A stretch of DNA of 64,000 bases from Spartobacteria bacterium (GCA_021324825.1 JAJPII010000039.1:1-64000), one strand, 5' to 3'. Numbered from the stretch's first letter, positions 41,752-51,936 are shown. A program made the numbers and translations. The notes: generated by a model not told the origin, from the sequence alone.

Positions 41752-43340
41752 AGTTGGATGACCCGGGCCGATTCGATGTTTCCGAGCGCGAGCAGTTCCT
41801 TTATCAAGGCCTCTTCCGGAGCGGTGTCGAGGTTCAAGACCGTGAGCGCCCGCCCCCCCGCCTCGTTGCGGCTCAAGGACATGCCCGCGATGTTGATGTT
41901 GTGCGCGCCGAGCCTGGTGCCGACCATGCCGACGGTGCCGGGACGGTCGCGGTTTTCGAGCAGAAGCAGGACGCCGCTTGGGCGGGCTTCCACGTAGCGG
42001 TCGTTGATGCGGACGATGCGCGGCGTCGGGCCGAAAAATGTGCCGGCCACGGAGACCGACTCGCCGTCGCTGCCGGCGGAGACTTCCATCAACTCGGTAT
42101 AATCGCCGGAGGCGGCCACGCGCGATTCCGTGACCTTCACCCCCAGGGTCGCCGCTTTGTCCGGCGCGTTCACCATGTTGACTTCGCCGCCCACGGCCGC
42201 TTTCAAAAAGCCCTTCAGCACGGCGCGCGTCACGGGGGTGGTGTCCGCCTCGCTCACCTTGCCGGTGAAGTTGATGTTGACCCATTCGCAGCGCTTGGGC
42301 GCGATCTGCGAAACGAAGAGGCCCAGCCGCTCGCCGAGGTCGATATACGGGCCGATGAGGGCCAGCGTCTTCGCGTCGATATTCGGCATGTTGACGGCGT
42401 TGCGGATGGTTCCCTCCAGCAAAACCGCGCGGATCGCCTCGGCGATCTCGATGCCGACGCTTTCCTGCGCCTCGGCGGTGGATGCGCCCAGGTGGGGAGT
42501 CAGGACGATGTTCGGCAGATCGCGCAACGGAAAATCCGCGCCGGGAGGCTCGGTCTCGTAAACGTCGAGAGCGGCGGCGGCGACGCGCCCGTCCTTTAGG
42601 GCTTCGGCCAGCGCCGTTTCATCGACAAGCCCGCCCCGCGCGCAATTGATGATGCGCACGCCGGGCTTGACCTTGTGCAGGCGCGCGGCGTCGAGCATAT
42701 GGTGCGTCTCCTTCGTCAACGGCATGTGGAGCGTGATGAAGTCGGCGCGCGAAACGAGGTCGTCCAGATCGTCGAGCAGCTCGACCTGGAGCGACCGGGC
42801 GCGCGTGGCGGAAAGATAGGGATCGTACGCGATGACCCGCATGCCGAACGCGATGGCGCGCCGGGCGAACTCCGCGCCGATGCGGCCCATGCCGAGAATC
42901 GCGAGGGTCTTGCTGTAAAGCTCGACACCCTCGAATTTCTTTCTCTCCCATTTGCCCGCCTTCATGCTGGCGTGCGCCTGCGGGATGCCGCGCGCGGTGG
43001 AGACGAGGAGCGAAAAGGCGTGCTCGGCGGTCGAGATGGTGTTGCCGCCCGGCGTGTTCATGACGATGATGCCCCGCCGGGTCGCCGCCTCCACGTCCAC
43101 ATTATCGACGCCCACACCCGCGCGCCCGACGACCTTCAACAGCGTGGCGGCCTCGATGACCTTCGCCGTGACCTTCGTCTGGCTGCGCACGACGAGGCCG
43201 GCATAAGCCGGGATGACGGCGATCAGTTCCTCCTCCTTGAGGCCGAGCTTGACGGTGACTTCGAGCGCGCCGCCCTTCGCCAATTCCTCGACGCCGCGCT
43301 CGGAGATGGGGTCGGCGACGAGAACTTTGGGGGCGTTCAT
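41748..43340 (-). CDS. serA: D-3-phosphoglycerate dehydrogenase
   Basis: First step of serine synthesis; 530 residues, the long form. Visible are VGRAGVGVDNVDVEAATRRG, the NAD loop ILGMGRIGAEFARRA, INCARGGLVDETAL, VLTPHLGASTAEAQ with the catalytic His, an intervening domain (about 320-450) and a C-terminal ACT domain (LLLENRDRPGTVGMVGTRLG) for allosteric serine binding. It is followed directly by pepA. Confidence 0.97.
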   Translation of the reverse strand: MNAPKVLVADPISERGVEELAKGGALEVTVKLGLKEEELIAVIPAYAGLVVRSQTKVTAKVIEAATLLKVVGRAGVGVDNVDVEAATRRGIIVMNTPGGNTISTAEHAFSLLVSTARGIPQAHASMKAGKWERKKFEGVELYSKTLAILGMGRIGAEFARRAIAFGMRVIAYDPYLSATRARSLQVELLDDLDDLVSRADFITLHMPLTKETHHMLDAARLHKVKPGVRIINCARGGLVDETALAEALKDGRVAAAALDVYETEPPGADFPLRDLPNIVLTPHLGASTAEAQESVGIEIAEAIRAVLLEGTIRNAVNMPNIDAKTLALIGPYIDLGERLGLFVSQIAPKRCEWVNINFTGKVSEADTTPVTRAVLKGFLKAAVGGEVNMVNAPDKAATLGVKVTESRVAASGDYTELMEVSAGSDGESVSVAGTFFGPTPRIVRINDRYVEARPSGVLLLLENRDRPGTVGMVGTRLGAHNINIAGMSLSRNEAGGRALTVLNLDTAPEEALIKELLALGNIESARVIQL

Positions 43341-43388
43341 AGGGCCGGAAACTTAAAGTTCCCGCGCCGGGGCGTCAAAGATTTATTG

Positions 43389-44825
43389 CTACGGCGCCTG
43401 GGTCACTTCCCGCGCGTAGACGTTGATCTCGCCGTCGGAGCCGCGCCGGACATCGATGATCTGGAAAGGGCGGCTCTCGTCGCGGCTGAGGTTCGAGCCT
43501 TCCGGCGGCGGGACGAAGCCGCCGGGAAAATCGACGATGATTCTCGGCGAACCGGACCCGGGTTTCACAATGTGGGAAAGCGCGCTCCCCAGCGAGCCGC
43601 GCAAGCGCAGGACGGCCCGGTTTTCCTCGGAAGCCGTCACGACGAACTGGCCGCGCAGATAGAGCCTCTCGCCGCCCACCATACGGTCGGCCAGCGAAGA
43701 GAGTTCATCCGTCCCGACCAAACGGCCCCGCGGCATCTGGCCGGGAGAATAGGTCCGCCAGGTCGCGGCATCCGGGTTCGGCGGAGCGGGCGCGTTCTTG
43801 GAAACCAGGAACGGTTGCAGCGGCACGCCGTTGGCCGCCGTGGGCAGGGGGATCGGCGTCGCCACAACCTCGGGAGTGGGCGCGGGGGCGGTGTTCATGG
43901 CCACCTCCACCGGCGGCGGCGTGGCGGTAGCGCGGGCGCCCTTGGCCCCGGTGACCGGCGCCGCCACGGCGACGTTTATCCCCGGCGGCGGGTTCGAATC
44001 CACGCGCACCAGCTCCTCCGGCGCGGGCGTGGCGGACGGCGCGCTCGCAATTCCGGGCGCGCTCCTGGCGGCGTAAGCGCGCAGGTCTTCCTGGAACTCG
44101 GCGGTCTTCACGACCGGCACGCCCGCCGGCATGTTAAGATCGGGAGGCGGCTCCAGCGTAAACGTCCCCTGCCCCTGCTTCAGCGCGTACGTCCCATACA
44201 GCAGCGGGAGAACGGTGAATTGCAGCCGCCCTTCCGTCCGCTGGATGTGGACGATGGCCGAAAGATCGACCGTATGCTTCAACTCGAGAGTGACGCCGGG
44301 ATAGATCATCTTCTCCAAAAGCGGCACGCTTTCCGCCGGAGCCGGGTAAATGTATTCGATGAGGACGGAGGGGTAATCCACCGCCTGCGCGAACGCCACG
44401 ACGCCCGAGGTCACAACATCGTTCTCGCGGAGCCGCCGCGCTTCCAGAACGAGGTAACGCCCCACCGCATACGGCACGAGCCGCTTCGTCTCCTGGTAGT
44501 TGTTGATGTAGATGCGGAGAAGCTCGTCATTTTCATTCTGGAGCTGCGTCCGCGTGGCGGTGATGTATTTCTCGTACAGCTTCTTCGCGCCGAGAAATTC
44601 GCCGGGAGGCGCCGCCGTGACTTCAAAGCGCTTCGGCGCTTCGATCTTCTTCAGCTTTTGCAGGATGCGGTAGCTGCGCGGATTCTCGGGATGCCCGAAG
44701 ACGTAAAACGTGCCCAGCCAGCAGGCCAGCGCGAAGCCGATGAGAAGCAGGATGAAAACCGTCCATCCAAAGAGGTTGTCCCTCTCGTCGCGCCCGGAGT
44801 CGCCGGCAAGCAAATCCTCATCCAT
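43389..44825 (-). CDS. Hypothetical membrane-anchored periplasmic protein
   Basis: 478 residues, family not recognised. An acidic cytoplasmic tail (1-18), one membrane segment (about 19-42), a helical/beta region (45-240) with ENDELLRIYINNYQETKRLVPYA, a long Pro/Ala/Thr-rich linker (about 250-345) and a C-terminal beta-rich domain ending EINVYAREVTQAP. The linker suggests the C-terminal domain reaches across the periplasm. It lies between the Fe-S carrier gene (26 bp) and serA (48 bp) on the same strand. Confidence 0.7.
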   Translation of the reverse strand: MDEDLLAGDSGRDERDNLFGWTVFILLLIGFALACWLGTFYVFGHPENPRSYRILQKLKKIEAPKRFEVTAAPPGEFLGAKKLYEKYITATRTQLQNENDELLRIYINNYQETKRLVPYAVGRYLVLEARRLRENDVVTSGVVAFAQAVDYPSVLIEYIYPAPAESVPLLEKMIYPGVTLELKHTVDLSAIVHIQRTEGRLQFTVLPLLYGTYALKQGQGTFTLEPPPDLNMPAGVPVVKTAEFQEDLRAYAARSAPGIASAPSATPAPEELVRVDSNPPPGINVAVAAPVTGAKGARATATPPPVEVAMNTAPAPTPEVVATPIPLPTAANGVPLQPFLVSKNAPAPPNPDAATWRTYSPGQMPRGRLVGTDELSSLADRMVGGERLYLRGQFVVTASEENRAVLRLRGSLGSALSHIVKPGSGSPRIIVDFPGGFVPPPEGSNLSRDESRPFQIIDVRRGSDGEINVYAREVTQAP

Positions 44826-44851
44826 GCCGCCGCCGCCTCAATTTGCCGGAG

Positions 44852-45178
44852 TCATTCCTGCTTTGCTTCGAAGGAGGAGCCGCAACCGCAACTGCGGGCC
44901 GCATTCGGGTTTTTGATCCGGAACCCAGCGCCCGCCAGTTCGTCCTGAAAATCGATGGTCGAACCCCGCAGAAACGGCGCGCTGCCGGCATCCACAAGGA
45001 CCTGCACGCCCTCTTTTTCAATGATCTCGTCGCCCTCCTTGCGTTCGTCCAGGGCCATGCCGTACTGCATCCCGGCGCAGCCGCCGTTCTCGACGAGGAT
45101 GCGCAGCCCTTTGTTCGCGGCCTGTTCGCCCAGCAGAGCCTGGAGGTGTTTTACCGCGCTGTCGGTGACGGTGATCAT
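44852..45178 (-). CDS. A-type iron-sulfur cluster carrier (IscA/ErpA/SufA family)
   Basis: 108 residues. The three cluster-binding cysteines are present: Cys34 in NGGCAGMQYGMA and the CxC pair in ARSCGCGSSF (about 97 and 99). Transfers Fe-S clusters to target proteins. No isc or suf genes are nearby, so the exact subtype cannot be set. Start at 45178 gives the usual length. It is divergent from mutL with 90 bp between. Confidence 0.92.
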   Translation of the reverse strand: MITVTDSAVKHLQALLGEQAANKGLRILVENGGCAGMQYGMALDERKEGDEIIEKEGVQVLVDAGSAPFLRGSTIDFQDELAGAGFRIKNPNAARSCGCGSSFEAKQE

Positions 45179-45268
45179 TCTGGATGCCAAGGTACCCAAG
45201 AGGCCCCCCGAAGTCAAACGACGCCCATGCTGGCGCGGCGCCCGCTTTTGGCCGATACTCCCCGCCCG

Positions 45269-47032
45269 ATGGCAATCCGACTCCTGCCCGAAGACGTGGC
45301 CAGCCAGGTGGCTGCCGGCGAAGTGGTGGAACGCCCCGCTTCCGTGGTGAAGGAACTGGTCGAAAACAGCCTCGACGCGGGCGCCAAAAGGATAGAGGTG
45401 ACGATCCGCCGCGGCGGGGCCTCCTACATCCGCGTGGTGGACGACGGCTCCGGCATGGACCGCGACGACGCGCTCCTCTGTCTGGAGCGCCATGCCACGA
45501 GCAAGATCCGCACGGGATTGGACCTGGCGGCGATCATGACCCTCGGTTTCCGGGGCGAGGCGCTGCCAAGCATCGCGAGCGTCTCGCGTTTTCGCCTCAC
45601 CACGCGCCCGCACGATGCGCTGGCGGGCACGGAAGTCGCCGTGGCCGGCGGGAAGATCGAGCACGTCCGCGATTCCGGCGAAGCGCCGGGCACGCAGATC
45701 GAGGTGCGTTCCCTCTTCTACAACCTGCCCGGGCGGCGCAAATTTCTCCGCACGGAAGCGACGGAGACGAGCCACGTCGCGCACCAGCTCCAGTTGCAAG
45801 CCATCGGCCACCCGGGCGCCGGCTTCGTCTTCGTCAACGACGACGCAGTCGTTTACCAGGCGCCTCCCGCCGGGAGCTTGCTGGAACGCATCCGCGACCT
45901 GTGCGGCGCGGCGATGGCCGAGCAACTGCTGGAAGTGCCCGGGTTCGCGGCGGACGGCATCGGCATACGGGGATACATCGGCAAACCGGGCGTAAGCCGC
46001 GCCACGCGCGCGCAGGAACTCGTCTTCCTCAACGGACGCGCGGTCGAGAACAGCGGCATCTATTTCGCGTTGCGCGAGGCGTACCACACGGCGCTGATGA
46101 AAGGCCGGCATCCCGTCACCTTTCTCGTCATCGACATGGACCCCGCGGCCGTGGACGTGAATGTCCACCCCGCCAAGCGCGAGGTGCGCTTCCGCGATCC
46201 CGCCGCGTTGCGGGAGGCGGTGGTGGAAAGCGTCCGCAAAACCATCGAGACGGGCCGCGCCGGCTGGTCGCCCAACGCCCGCGCGGAGCCCCCTCCTCTT
46301 CCGCCGCCCGCAAAGACCTTTCCCGCCCAGGCCGCTCCGCCGCTCATCGATGAAAAGGAACAGGTAGTCCTGCGGCGCGACTGGTCGCTCCTGCCCCGCC
46401 AGGATATTCCTCCCGCGCCCGCCCCCGCCGTCACGGCCGACCCTCCGCCCGCGGGCGGCTTCAAGATTCTCGGCGTGCTCGGCAAGCTGTACATCCTCAT
46501 GGAGAACGCCTCCGGCCTGGTGCTGGTCGACCAGCACGCCGCGCACGAACGCATCCTCTTTGAAGAACTCCGCCGCCGCATGGAGGATCAAGGCGTCCCC
46601 GCGCAACGCCTCCTCATCCCCTTCACCATCCAATCCACCCCGCGCGACTCCGACTGGATAACGCAGAACCTGGCGACCTTGACGAAGATGGGCATCGGCA
46701 TCGAACCCTTCGGCGCGGGCGTCCACAAAATCGACGCCCTGCCGCAATTCATCCGCGCGGGCGATCCGCAGCAATTTCTGCGGGATGTCATCGAAGAGTT
46801 GCGCGGCGTCAGCAGCCAAAGCTCGAAGATGCGCCTCGGCGAGGACGTGATCGCCACGACCGTCTGCCGGCACGCGGTAAAGGCCAACGACTACCTGCGC
46901 GAACCGGAACTGGTCCGGCTGATCCAGGATCTGATGGCCTGCGAACTGCCGTACTGCTGTCCGCACGGCAGGCCGACGCTCATCCAGATATCCTACGCCG
47001 ACCTCGAAAAGAAATTCGGCAGGAAACCGTAA
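45269..47032 (+). CDS. mutL: DNA mismatch repair protein MutL
   Basis: 587 residues from the ATG at 45269; an in-frame ATG at 45227 is possible but adds residues outside the family's usual N terminus. The GHKL ATPase has PEDVASQVAAGEVVERPASV, ENSLDAGA, DDGSGM, HATSKI and GFRGEALPSIASV. The C-terminal domain holds the endonuclease motif DQHAAHERILFEE (DQHAx2Ex4E) and the CPHGRP motif, so this MutL is likely a nicking type. mutS is not in the window. Its end lies at the edge of a REP-type repeat. Confidence 0.96.
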   Translation: MAIRLLPEDVASQVAAGEVVERPASVVKELVENSLDAGAKRIEVTIRRGGASYIRVVDDGSGMDRDDALLCLERHATSKIRTGLDLAAIMTLGFRGEALPSIASVSRFRLTTRPHDALAGTEVAVAGGKIEHVRDSGEAPGTQIEVRSLFYNLPGRRKFLRTEATETSHVAHQLQLQAIGHPGAGFVFVNDDAVVYQAPPAGSLLERIRDLCGAAMAEQLLEVPGFAADGIGIRGYIGKPGVSRATRAQELVFLNGRAVENSGIYFALREAYHTALMKGRHPVTFLVIDMDPAAVDVNVHPAKREVRFRDPAALREAVVESVRKTIETGRAGWSPNARAEPPPLPPPAKTFPAQAAPPLIDEKEQVVLRRDWSLLPRQDIPPAPAPAVTADPPPAGGFKILGVLGKLYILMENASGLVLVDQHAAHERILFEELRRRMEDQGVPAQRLLIPFTIQSTPRDSDWITQNLATLTKMGIGIEPFGAGVHKIDALPQFIRAGDPQQFLRDVIEELRGVSSQSSKMRLGEDVIATTVCRHAVKANDYLREPELVRLIQDLMACELPYCCPHGRPTLIQISYADLEKKFGRKP

Positions 47033-47205
47033 GAGAGACCGAGCGGCGTCGTTGCCGTCGTAGAGTTGTAGAAGCGGCGGCGCCAGCCGCCTGGGAGCGG
47101 GAGGCGACAGCCAAAGCGCCACACCGTTCCGGGCCTTCAGGCGGCTGGCACAGCCGCCTCTACAACGAAGAGCAACCAAGAGCGGGCAAAGTGCATTGCA
47201 CGCTG
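47033..47205 (+). repeat. REPIN-like pair of inverted REP repeats, copy B
   Basis: Two 29-bp arms, 47065-47093 (GTTGTAGAAGCGG...CCGCCTG) and 47138-47166 (CAGGCGG...TACAAC), are inverted copies differing at about three positions and separated by 44 bp. Each arm itself is an imperfect hairpin. The flanks GAGCGGCGTCGTT (47041-47053) and AAGAGCGGGCAAAGTGCAT (from 47179) match parts of the element at 52496-52656. It fills the space between mutL and dapL, which are convergent. Confidence 0.75.
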
Positions 47206-47209
47206 TTAG

Positions 47210-48442
47210 TTACCAGGAAAGCGCCCGGATGCGGTGGGCGGCTTCTTCCGCATTCACGCGGCTGTTGAAGGCCGAGATGCGGAAGTATCCCTCCCCGCTC
47301 GCGCCGAACCCGCTGCCGGGAGTGATGACAATGTTCGCCTCTTGCAACAGCCGGTCGAATATCTCCCAACTGCTCGCCCCTTCCGGCGCGCGCACCCATA
47401 TATAAGGGGCGTTGACGCCGCCGTAAACCCGCAACCCGCTCGCGGCGACGGCCTCGCGCAGGATGGCGGCGTTGCCCATGTAATGCGCGACCAACCCGGC
47501 GACTTGCTCCTTCCCTTCCGCGGAATAGAGCGCCTCCGCGCCGCGCTGCACGGGATAGCTGACGCCGTTGAACTTCGTGCTGGAACGTCGCTGCCAGAGC
47601 GGATGCAAACTGCGCGCCTCGCCGGAACGCGTCCTGGCCATGACGCTCTTTGGCAGGACGGTAAAGGCGCAACGCACCCCGGTGAAGCCGCCGCTCTTCG
47701 AGAAGCTGCGAAACTCGATGGCGCACTCCCGCGCCCCGGGAATCTCGTAGATGGAATGCGGAACGCCCGGCTCGGAGATATACGCCTCATACGCGGCGTC
47801 GTAGAGGAGGAGGGCTTCGTGGCGCACCGCGTATTCCACCCAGGCGCGGAGTTGCTCTAGCGAAGCGACCGCGCCCGTCGGGTTGTTCGGAAAGCAGAGG
47901 TAGATGATATCCGCCTTCTCGCGCGGGATTTCCGGCACGAACCCGTTCTCCTCCCGGCAGGGAAGATAGATCAGCCCTTCATACGCGCCCGATTCATCCG
48001 CGGCGCCGGTGTGGCCGGCCATGACGTTCGTATCGACATAGACCGGATAGACAGGATCGACCATCGCGATCCGGTTGCCCGAACCGAGGATGTCGAGGAT
48101 GTTCCCGCAATCGCACTTCGAGCCGTCGGAGATGAATATCTCGTCGGCGGAGACCTTCAAACCGGCGTAGTCGTTGGCGGCGATCGCCTCGCGGAGAAAC
48201 GCGTACCCCTGCTCCGGGCCGTAACCGCGGAAGGTCGCGCGCGCGCCGAGTTCATCGATGGCGCGATGCATCGCCTCCCGCGCCGCGGCGGGCAGCGGCT
48301 CCGTCACGTCGCCGATGCCGCAACGGATGACGCGCTTCGCGGCGGCGGGATCCGCCTCGCAAAAAGCGGTCACGCGCCGCGCGATCTCCGGGAAGAGATA
48401 GCCCGCCCGCAGCTTGAGGTAGTTATCGTTGAGAAACGCCAC
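47210..48442 (-). CDS. dapL: LL-diaminopimelate aminotransferase
   Basis: PLP enzyme turning tetrahydrodipicolinate directly into LL-DAP for lysine and peptidoglycan; 410 residues. Visible are [84 protein letters not shown] and the PLP-Lys region [14 protein letters not shown]. All are typical of DapL. It agrees with the meso-DAP type MurE. It follows sodA by six bases. Confidence 0.96.
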   Translation of the reverse strand: MAFLNDNYLKLRAGYLFPEIARRVTAFCEADPAAAKRVIRCGIGDVTEPLPAAAREAMHRAIDELGARATFRGYGPEQGYAFLREAIAANDYAGLKVSADEIFISDGSKCDCGNILDILGSGNRIAMVDPVYPVYVDTNVMAGHTGAADESGAYEGLIYLPCREENGFVPEIPREKADIIYLCFPNNPTGAVASLEQLRAWVEYAVRHEALLLYDAAYEAYISEPGVPHSIYEIPGARECAIEFRSFSKSGGFTGVRCAFTVLPKSVMARTRSGEARSLHPLWQRRSSTKFNGVSYPVQRGAEALYSAEGKEQVAGLVAHYMGNAAILREAVAASGLRVYGGVNAPYIWVRAPEGASSWEIFDRLLQEANIVITPGSGFGASGEGYFRISAFNSRVNAEEAAHRIRALSW

Positions 48443-48448
48443 GAAAGG

Positions 48449-49054
48449 CTAAGCCTTCTCGTAGTGCTTCTCGATCTCCGGCCAGTTCACCACGTTCCAC
48501 CACGCCTTGAGATAATCCGGCCGGCGGTTCTGGTAGTGCAGGTAGTAGGCGTGCTCCCAGACGTCGCAACCCATGATCGGCATGATGCCGTCCATCAGCG
48601 GGTTGTCCTGGTTCGGCGTCGAAACGATCTCCAGCTTTCCGTTCTTTTCGATCAGCCAGACCCAGCCGCTGCCGAAACGCGCCGCCCCCGACGCATTGAA
48701 CTTCTCCTTGAACGCTTCGAAGCCGCCGAACGCCGCGTCGATGCCCTGCATGAGCTTGCCGCCCGGCGTCCCGCCGCCATTCGGCGACATGATCATCCAG
48801 AACATGGAATGGTTGGCGTGGCCGCCGCCGTTGTTGCGGACAGCCGTTCGGATGTTCTCCGGTACGGAGGCGAGATCGCCGATCAGTTCACAGATGCTCT
48901 TCTTCGCCAGTTCCGGGTGATCCTTCAGCGCGTTATTGAGGTTCGTGACGTAAGTCTGGTGATGCTTGCCGTGGTGGATCTCCATCGTCTTTGCGTCGAT
49001 GTGCGGCTCCAGAGCATCCGTGGGATAAGGGAGAGGTGGTAGTTCGTATGCCAT
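48449..49054 (-). CDS. sodA: Superoxide dismutase, Mn-type
   Basis: 201 residues, cytoplasmic (no signal peptide). Metal ligands are His in [13 protein letters not shown], His in [10 protein letters not shown], and Asp/His in [16 protein letters not shown]. The second-sphere pattern GGGHANHS plus Gln in STPNQDNPL is that of manganese rather than iron enzymes. The gene starts within the decayed end of a Fic gene on the same strand. dapL follows closely. Confidence 0.95.
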   Translation of the reverse strand: MAYELPPLPYPTDALEPHIDAKTMEIHHGKHHQTYVTNLNNALKDHPELAKKSICELIGDLASVPENIRTAVRNNGGGHANHSMFWMIMSPNGGGTPGGKLMQGIDAAFGGFEAFKEKFNASGAARFGSGWVWLIEKNGKLEIVSTPNQDNPLMDGIMPIMGCDVWEHAYYLHYQNRRPDYLKAWWNVVNWPEIEKHYEKA

Positions 49055-49059
49055 AGGCC

Positions 49060-49591
49060 GCCAGTATCCCTCCCCGTTTTAAAAATTGCAAGGAGCCCTT
49101 CCTCAAGCATGCGTCGCACGACCCGCTTTTGCCGATCATTCAATCGATCCCTATGCAGATCGAAAAGCCTCGTTTTGAGCAAAACGAACTCGACCTGCTT
49201 TTCAGCGGCGCTCTGTGCTTCTGCCGCCATGCCGACAAAATAGCGAAGCCACCCGGTCACGTCCGGAAAAGTTTGCGCCTTTTCCAACGCCTCGTAATAG
49301 GCGCTCTTGCTCGCTTCAATCGTCTTCGACAAACTCAGCAATGCGGGCCGGTTTAGACCTTGCGAAAGCGCCTTTTCGGAAACGGCGCGCCCTATGCGTC
49401 CATTTCCGTCTTCAAACGGGTGAATGCTTTCGAAATACAAATGGGCAACAGCCGACCGCACAGGGGCATGTTTTATTTCCCGTTCGCTCGCGTTGAACCA
49501 TTCAATAAACGCCCATTTCCGCCGGCACGCACACCGAAGGCGGCGCTTCAAAATGTACTTTGAGACGTTTACCCCCGGAGATAACTCGCAT
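49060..49591 (-). pseudogene. Fic-family protein remnant, frameshifted and truncated
   Basis: Two frames give one Fic protein. From 49591 the frame reads MRVISGGKRLKVHFEAPP...PAEM, matching the region just before the Fic core in DUF4172-type Fic proteins, then runs to a stop. The next frame continues AFIEWFNASE and carries the Fic motif HPFEDGNGRIGR and a C-terminal RQKRVVRRMLEEG. Removing one G from the GGG run at 49512-49514 joins the two. The N-terminal third is absent (rarA ends at 49627) and the C terminus runs into sodA. The AMPylation motif survives, but an intact protein is not made. Confidence 0.75.
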
Positions 49592-49626
49592 CGATCACCG
49601 CTTCAATTTGCGCCCCTTTTCAAGGG

Positions 49627-50961
49627 TTACGTTTTCCGTCCTTTCGCCTGCTCGTCGAAAAGCTGCCGCCAATGGTCCAGCCGCTCCTTCACCCGCTTCT
49701 CATTCCCGAGGCCGCTCGGTTCGTAGTAGATGCGCCCTTCCGGCAGATACGCCTGCGGAACGTAGCCGCCTTCATAGTCGTGGCCGTATTTATAATCCGC
49801 CCCGTGGCCGAGCTTCGCCGCGCTCTTGTAATGGGCGTCGCGCAAATGCTTCGGAACCGCCAGCGTGCGCCCTTCCTTCACGTCCCGGGACGCTTTCGAG
49901 ATCGCGGCGTAAGAACGATTGCTCTTCGGCGCCGTCGCTATGTGGATCGTCGCTTGCGCCAGCGGTATCCGCGCCTCCGGCAGACCGACAAACTCCACCG
50001 CGTGCTGCGCCGCCACCGCCACGACAAGCGCCTGGGGGTCGGCCATCCCAACGTCCTCGCTGGCGCAGATGACGATCCGCCGCGCGATGAACCGTATGTC
50101 CTCCCCCGCATACAGCATCTTCGCCAGCCAATACACCGCCGCGTCCGGGTCGGACCCGCGCATGCTCTTTATAAACGCGCTGATGGTGTCGTAATGCTGG
50201 TCTTCATCCGCGTCATAGACAACCGCCTTGCGCTGGATGCTCTCCTCCGCCGCCGCAAGGTCCAGATGAATGACGCCATCCGCCCCGGGCGGAGTCGTCA
50301 GCACGCCGATCTCCAGTGCGTTCAGGCATTTGCGGGCGTCGCCGTCACTCGTCACCGCGAGATGGCGGAGAGCCTCCCGCGTGGCGGCCACCCGCCGCCG
50401 CCCAAACCCGCGCTCGCAGTCGGCAAGCGCTCGCTCCATCAGGCCGAGCAAATCCTCCACTCCCAGCGGCTCCAGTTGGAAAACCTGCGAACGCGAGACG
50501 AGCGGGCTGTTAATGTAAAAGAACGGGTTGTGCGTCGTCGCGCCGATGAGCCGCAGCACCCCGCTCTCCACGTCCGGCAGCAGAACGTCCTGCTGCGCCT
50601 TGTTGAAGCGGTGTATCTCGTCGATGAAAAGGATGGTTTTTGCGCCGCTGCGCAAACGGTTCTCCGCCGAGGCGATGACCCGCCGCATATCCGCCACACT
50701 GCTTTCCACGCCGCTCAGCCGCTCGAAACGCGAACGCGTGCTCGCGGCGATGATGTGCGCCAACGTGGTCTTCCCCGTGCCCGGCGGCCCGAATAGGATG
50801 ATGGACGAAATGCGATCCGCCTCGATGGCGCGCCGCAAAAGTTTCCCCGGGCCGAGGATGTGCGCCTGCCCCGTGAATTCCTCCAGCGTCCGCGGACGCA
50901 TACGCGTGGCGAGCGGCTCCGCGCCGGAAACCCCCGGTTCCGTTTCGAAGAGATCAGACAT
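49627..50961 (-). CDS. rarA: Replication-associated recombination protein A (RarA/MgsA)
   Basis: AAA+ ATPase acting at stalled forks; 444 residues. N-terminal LATRMRPRTLEEFTGQAHILG, Walker A FGPPGTGKTTLAH, Walker B FIDEIHRFNKAQQDVLLP, GATTHNPFFYINSPLVSR sensor region, and the RarA C-terminal domain with DAAVYWLAKMLYAGEDIRFIARR, SEDVGMADPQAL and AQATIHIATAPKSN. It is divergent from the stress protein gene. Confidence 0.96.
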   Translation of the reverse strand: MSDLFETEPGVSGAEPLATRMRPRTLEEFTGQAHILGPGKLLRRAIEADRISSIILFGPPGTGKTTLAHIIAASTRSRFERLSGVESSVADMRRVIASAENRLRSGAKTILFIDEIHRFNKAQQDVLLPDVESGVLRLIGATTHNPFFYINSPLVSRSQVFQLEPLGVEDLLGLMERALADCERGFGRRRVAATREALRHLAVTSDGDARKCLNALEIGVLTTPPGADGVIHLDLAAAEESIQRKAVVYDADEDQHYDTISAFIKSMRGSDPDAAVYWLAKMLYAGEDIRFIARRIVICASEDVGMADPQALVVAVAAQHAVEFVGLPEARIPLAQATIHIATAPKSNRSYAAISKASRDVKEGRTLAVPKHLRDAHYKSAAKLGHGADYKYGHDYEGGYVPQAYLPEGRIYYEPSGLGNEKRVKERLDHWRQLFDEQAKGRKT

Positions 50962-51048
50962 GCCCTACTATAGATGCGCCATCCTCCCTCCGGCAAAAAA
51001 ATCCCTCGCGCCCGCGCCCGGCTTCCCCGAAAGTCCCGGATCGTACTG

Positions 51049-51888
51049 ATGAAAGGATTTGGCAACATCGCGGTAGCGTCCACCTTTTCGCCGCGCTTCC
51101 TGCCGCTGCTGGCGGAAGCGAGAGCCTTCGCCGAAAAGCTCGGAAGCGCGTTCAGCGTCATCCACGCCGGCAAATGCGGCGCGGAGGAAGAAGAACGTTT
51201 CGGGAAAGCCTTCGATACATTGAGAATAAACCCCCGCCCCCGCATCCATTGCGCGGAAGGGGAACCCGCCGAAGCCATCCTCCGCGCGGCGACCGAACTG
51301 GGCGTGGACCTCCTCATAGCCGGCGCGATGGAAAAAGACGTGGGCAGCCGCAACTTCCTCGGCGACGTCGCCCGCACCCTCATCCGGAATTCCCCCATCT
51401 CCCTGCTGCTCTACCCGCGGCCCGCCACGGAAGCCCGCGCCTTCCGCAAACTGGCGGCCATCGTCGATTTCTCCCCGCTCGCCGCCCTCGCCTTGAAGCA
51501 GACCATCCACCTCGCCGAAAAACACGCCGCCGACTCCATCCACGCCGTCCGCGTCTTCACCATCTTCGACCAGGCGCTCTCGCAGCCGGACGAGTTTTTC
51601 CAAGGGGCGAAGTCGGCGCATCCCGGCGTCGCGGCGGAGGAAGAACAACTCGCGCGCTTCATCGACGCCGCCGGCCCCCGTTCCGTTTCCATGGAAGCCC
51701 GGTGCGTCGAAGGCGCCACCGGTTTCGCGGTCTCCGACTACGTCCAGGCCATCGAGGCCGACCTGCTCGTCATTTCCTCCGGCCTTCCCGGCTCGCCCCA
51801 TCCCCTGCCGCAAGGCATGGACTGGCTCTTCAACGTCATCCCGACAAACCTGCTCGTCCTCAAAGGCGGAAACGCGGGCCCCGCTTAA
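51049..51888 (+). CDS. Tandem universal stress protein
   Basis: 279 residues from the ATG at 51049 (MKGFGNIAVASTFSP); the frame is open from 50974 but the added residues are Arg/Pro-rich and unlike the family. Two UspA-like halves: about 1-130, with GVDLLIAGAMEKD and RNSPISLLLY, and about 135-279, with KLAAIVDFSPLAALALKQ, EADLLVISSG and IPTNLLVLKGG. The ATP-binding GxxG of the Usp family is weak here. Cytoplasmic stress or energy-related role by family only. Confidence 0.8.
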   Translation: MKGFGNIAVASTFSPRFLPLLAEARAFAEKLGSAFSVIHAGKCGAEEEERFGKAFDTLRINPRPRIHCAEGEPAEAILRAATELGVDLLIAGAMEKDVGSRNFLGDVARTLIRNSPISLLLYPRPATEARAFRKLAAIVDFSPLAALALKQTIHLAEKHAADSIHAVRVFTIFDQALSQPDEFFQGAKSAHPGVAAEEEQLARFIDAAGPRSVSMEARCVEGATGFAVSDYVQAIEADLLVISSGLPGSPHPLPQGMDWLFNVIPTNLLVLKGGNAGPA

Positions 51889-51936
51889 AACACACAAATA
51901 CACGCGGCGGAGAACCGCGGCGCGAAGCCTCTTGGG

